A stretch of DNA of 64,000 bases from ZLKRG44 sp964555705 (GTDB lineage Bacteria > Planctomycetota > Phycisphaerae > Phycisphaerales > SM1A02): the NCBI GenBank assembly GCA_964555705.1, contig CAZKTN010000003.1:1-64000 (forward strand), written 5' to 3'. Of the stretch, positions 62,293 through 64,000 are shown in pieces. The translations under genes and the position numbers were made by a program. The first letter of the stretch is position 1, and each line of letters starts with the position of its first letter. The notes below the pieces were generated by a model. That model did not search any database. It had not been told where the DNA came from and saw nothing but the letters and a program-made list of their open reading frames with translations.

Positions 62293-63552
62293 ATGTCCCG
62301 GAGCGTGATCCTCAACGCCAGGCTCATCACGATGGACGGTCGCGCGCAGGCGTGTCGCGGGAGTGACCTCGATGACCTGCGCGTGATCGAGCGCGGGTGG
62401 ATTGGCGTCGATGGATCGCGCATCGCCGAGATGGGCAGCGGCGAACCGCCTGCCGAGTGGCGATCCGCGCCGTCGCTCGACGCACATGGGCGAGTCGTGA
62501 TGCCTGGCTTCGTCGACTGCCATACGCACTCGTGCTGGGCGGGCGACCGCTACGGGGAGTGGGCCATGAAGCTCGCGGGCCGACCCTACTCCGACATCCT
62601 CGCCGCCGGCGGTGGGATCCTGTCCACGGTGCGCGCGGTCCGGGAGAGCTCGCGCGAGTCGCTCGCATGCGATCTCGTCGAGCGTCTCGCGGAGATGCTC
62701 GCGCTGGGCACCACCACAGCGGAGGTCAAGTCCGGGTACGGCCTCTCGACCGATCACGAGCTGATGATGCTCGATGCCATCGCAGATGCGGCGGCGCGCT
62801 CGCCGATGCGCGTCGTGCCGACCTTCCTCGGCGCCCACGCCATCGACCCTGAGGTGCCGGACTTCGTCGTGCGCACGGTGCGGGAGACGGTCCCTGCCGT
62901 CGCCGCGAGGTGGCCGGGCATCTGCGCGGACCTCTATTGCGAGCGCAGCGCATGGGGCCTCGAGGAATCGCTTGCGTACGCGCGAGCCGCGCAAGCCGCG
63001 GGAATGCCGCTGCGGATGCACGTCGACCAGTTCAACGACCTGGGCATGGTGCCGCACGCGATCGCGCTCGGCGCGCGCACCTGCGACCACCTCGAGGCCA
63101 CGTCGGAGGATCATCTCCTGGCGCTTGCGCGCAGCCGCACGATGGGCGTCGCGCTCCCCGGATCGCCCTTCTGCCTCGACGGGCCATTCATGAGGGCGAG
63201 GCAGTTCGTGGACGCCGGCGGCGCGCTGGCGATCGCGACGAACCGCAACCCAGGAAGCTCGCCAGTCGCCTCGATGGCGTTCGTGGTGGCGCTCTCGGTG
63301 CGCCGGATGGGACTGACGTATGCGCAGGCGCTGCATGCCGCGACGTGGAACGCAGCCTGCGCGCTCGGCGTACAGGACCGCTGCGGCGCGCTGCGGCCCG
63401 GCATGGACGCAGACATCGCCCTCTGGCCCCACGGTGACGAGCGCGCGATCGCGTTCGAGGTGACCGGACCGCCGCCAGACCTCGTGCTGGCCAGGGGCGC
63501 ACTCGCTCCGGGCGCGAACCCGCCGGACGCGACCGCCCTCAACCTGCGATAA
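62293..63552 (+). CDS. hutI: Imidazolonepropionase (HutI) with Asp-to-Asn at a metal site
   Basis: 419 aa. VMPGFVDCHTHSCWAGDRYG (H-x-H), YSDILAAGGGILSTVRAVR, AEVKSGYGL and MHVDQFND match HutI, the third enzyme of histidine degradation (imidazolone propionate to formiminoglutamate). The last metal/catalytic residue, Asp in the family's (S/T)-D-x-N-P-G-S, is Asn317 here (ATNRNPGSSP, AAC at 63241). The rest is well conserved. No other hut gene is in the window. Function may be impaired or shifted. Confidence 0.85.
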   Translation: MSRSVILNARLITMDGRAQACRGSDLDDLRVIERGWIGVDGSRIAEMGSGEPPAEWRSAPSLDAHGRVVMPGFVDCHTHSCWAGDRYGEWAMKLAGRPYSDILAAGGGILSTVRAVRESSRESLACDLVERLAEMLALGTTTAEVKSGYGLSTDHELMMLDAIADAAARSPMRVVPTFLGAHAIDPEVPDFVVRTVRETVPAVAARWPGICADLYCERSAWGLEESLAYARAAQAAGMPLRMHVDQFNDLGMVPHAIALGARTCDHLEATSEDHLLALARSRTMGVALPGSPFCLDGPFMRARQFVDAGGALAIATNRNPGSSPVASMAFVVALSVRRMGLTYAQALHAATWNAACALGVQDRCGALRPGMDADIALWPHGDERAIAFEVTGPPPDLVLARGALAPGANPPDATALNLR

Positions 63553-63562
63553 TCCCATCCCC

Positions 63563-64000
63563 GTGCCGACTGCCACCGACATCTCCAACGCCACCGCCGC
63601 CGCAGCGTGCGTCGTCGAGACGCACCGCCGCCTTGTGGACATGCTTGCGCCGGGCCGCACGCTCGCGGAGATCGACTCGTTCATCGCGCGCACGCTCGCC
63701 GAGCTTGACGCCCCGAGCTGCTTCCTCGGCTACAAGGTGCGTGGGCACCCTCCATACCCGAGCCATGCGTGCCTCAGCGTCAACGAGGTCATTGTCCACG
63801 GCACGCATGACATGTCCGCCAAGCCGCTCGAGGAGGGCGACCTCATCTCGATCGACATCGGCGTGCGACACCGCGGATGGATCGGAGACGCGGCGTGGAC
63901 GTACGCGATCCGCACGGCGACTCCGCTCGGAGCGAGCATGATGCGCTCGGGGCGCGAGAGCCTTCGGCGGGGCATCGCTGCGATGCAGGCGGGCAGGCCG
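63563..64000 (+). CDS. map: Methionine aminopeptidase type I, 3' cut by window end
   Basis: 146 codons visible from GTG 63563. YPSHACLSVNEVIVHGTHD (His ligand), LEEGDLISIDIGVRHRGWIG and GDAAWTYAI (two Asp metal ligands) are MetAP-I motifs; the His/Glu/Glu part is beyond the window. The N-terminal extension is short. It removes initiator Met co-translationally. TAATCC ends 7 nt and GATAAT 9 nt before the start. Confidence 0.94.
   Translation, partial: MPTATDISNATAAAACVVETHRRLVDMLAPGRTLAEIDSFIARTLAELDAPSCFLGYKVRGHPPYPSHACLSVNEVIVHGTHDMSAKPLEEGDLISIDIGVRHRGWIGDAAWTYAIRTATPLGASMMRSGRESLRRGIAAMQAGRP

Overview
The window looks like a scaffold from a Planctomycetota genome, most likely class Phycisphaerae. 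The DNA is GC-rich. It carries an H-X9-DG prepilin, a DUF1800/DUF1501 pair, and two secreted proteins ending in a dockerin-like 'D-x-N-x-D-G-x-V-x-x-x-D-L' tag, all typical of that phylum. Four runs of exactly 100 N (18798, 33841, 37922, 49893) are scaffold gaps. Three hide real sequence and truncate genes. The fourth is flanked by an exact 55-bp repeat and is probably an unmerged contig overlap. This assignment is inferred from gene content, not from a phylogeny.

Layout. 1-9 kb: DUF4105 membrane protein, obg-rpmA, a secreted protein, a GNAT enzyme, an isolated dnaA, a HEAT-like exported protein coupled to a DegT-fold protein, and tRNA-Thr. 9-14 kb: an 834-aa acidic-linker exported protein, then divergently a cobalamin riboswitch driving a secreted tagged protein, a prepilin and a BFD-like [2Fe-2S] protein. 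14-21 kb: mutL, a metallophosphatase, nadE, ilvA (gapped) and pckA. 21-28 kb: tRNA-His, omega-amidase, a sigma-like protein, tRNA-Phe, an orphan MshEN protein, hflX divergent from tsaD, a release-factor-like gene and an M20 amidohydrolase. 28-38 kb: a secreted metalloprotease, transaldolase divergent from pgi, a cysteine desulfurase (truncated), tRNA-Leu, recA, a UDP-glucuronate decarboxylase and anmK (gapped). 38-45 kb: a complete Pho module, phoB-phoR-pstSCAB-phoU. 45-50 kb: rpmH (bL34), aroK, rnc with a PilZ gene, ilvC, uppP and a small exported protein. 50-64 kb: ligA, a DUF4442 protein, a TIM-barrel epimerase, an FmdB-like protein, a membrane protein, DUF1800/DUF1501, TM2, a DinG-like helicase, a ChaN-like lipoprotein, STAS, SixA, hutI and map (cut by the window end).

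How genes work together. Most of the window is housekeeping. The clearest functional units are the Pho regulon, the B12-controlled surface operon, and short coupled pairs with ATGA/GTGA/TGATG overlaps (HEAT/DegT, tsaD/RF-like, pstC/pstA/pstB, DUF4442/ligA).

Two themes stand out. First, at least 21 genes have a TANNNT hexamer ending 6-9 nt before the start codon with no Shine-Dalgarno site, which suggests widespread leaderless transcription; at two divergent pairs the opposing -10 elements share a TA. Second, several familiar enzymes lack key residues: the DegT homologue (Lys to Arg, Asp to Asn), the release-factor-like protein (GGQ to GGS), RNase III (Asp to Ala), HutI (Asp to Asn) and DnaA (Arg-Asp of the DNA-reading motif). 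The best candidate for an undescribed system is the cobalamin-riboswitch surface operon at 11.8-14.05 kb. No transposon, prophage, CRISPR array or rRNA was seen.
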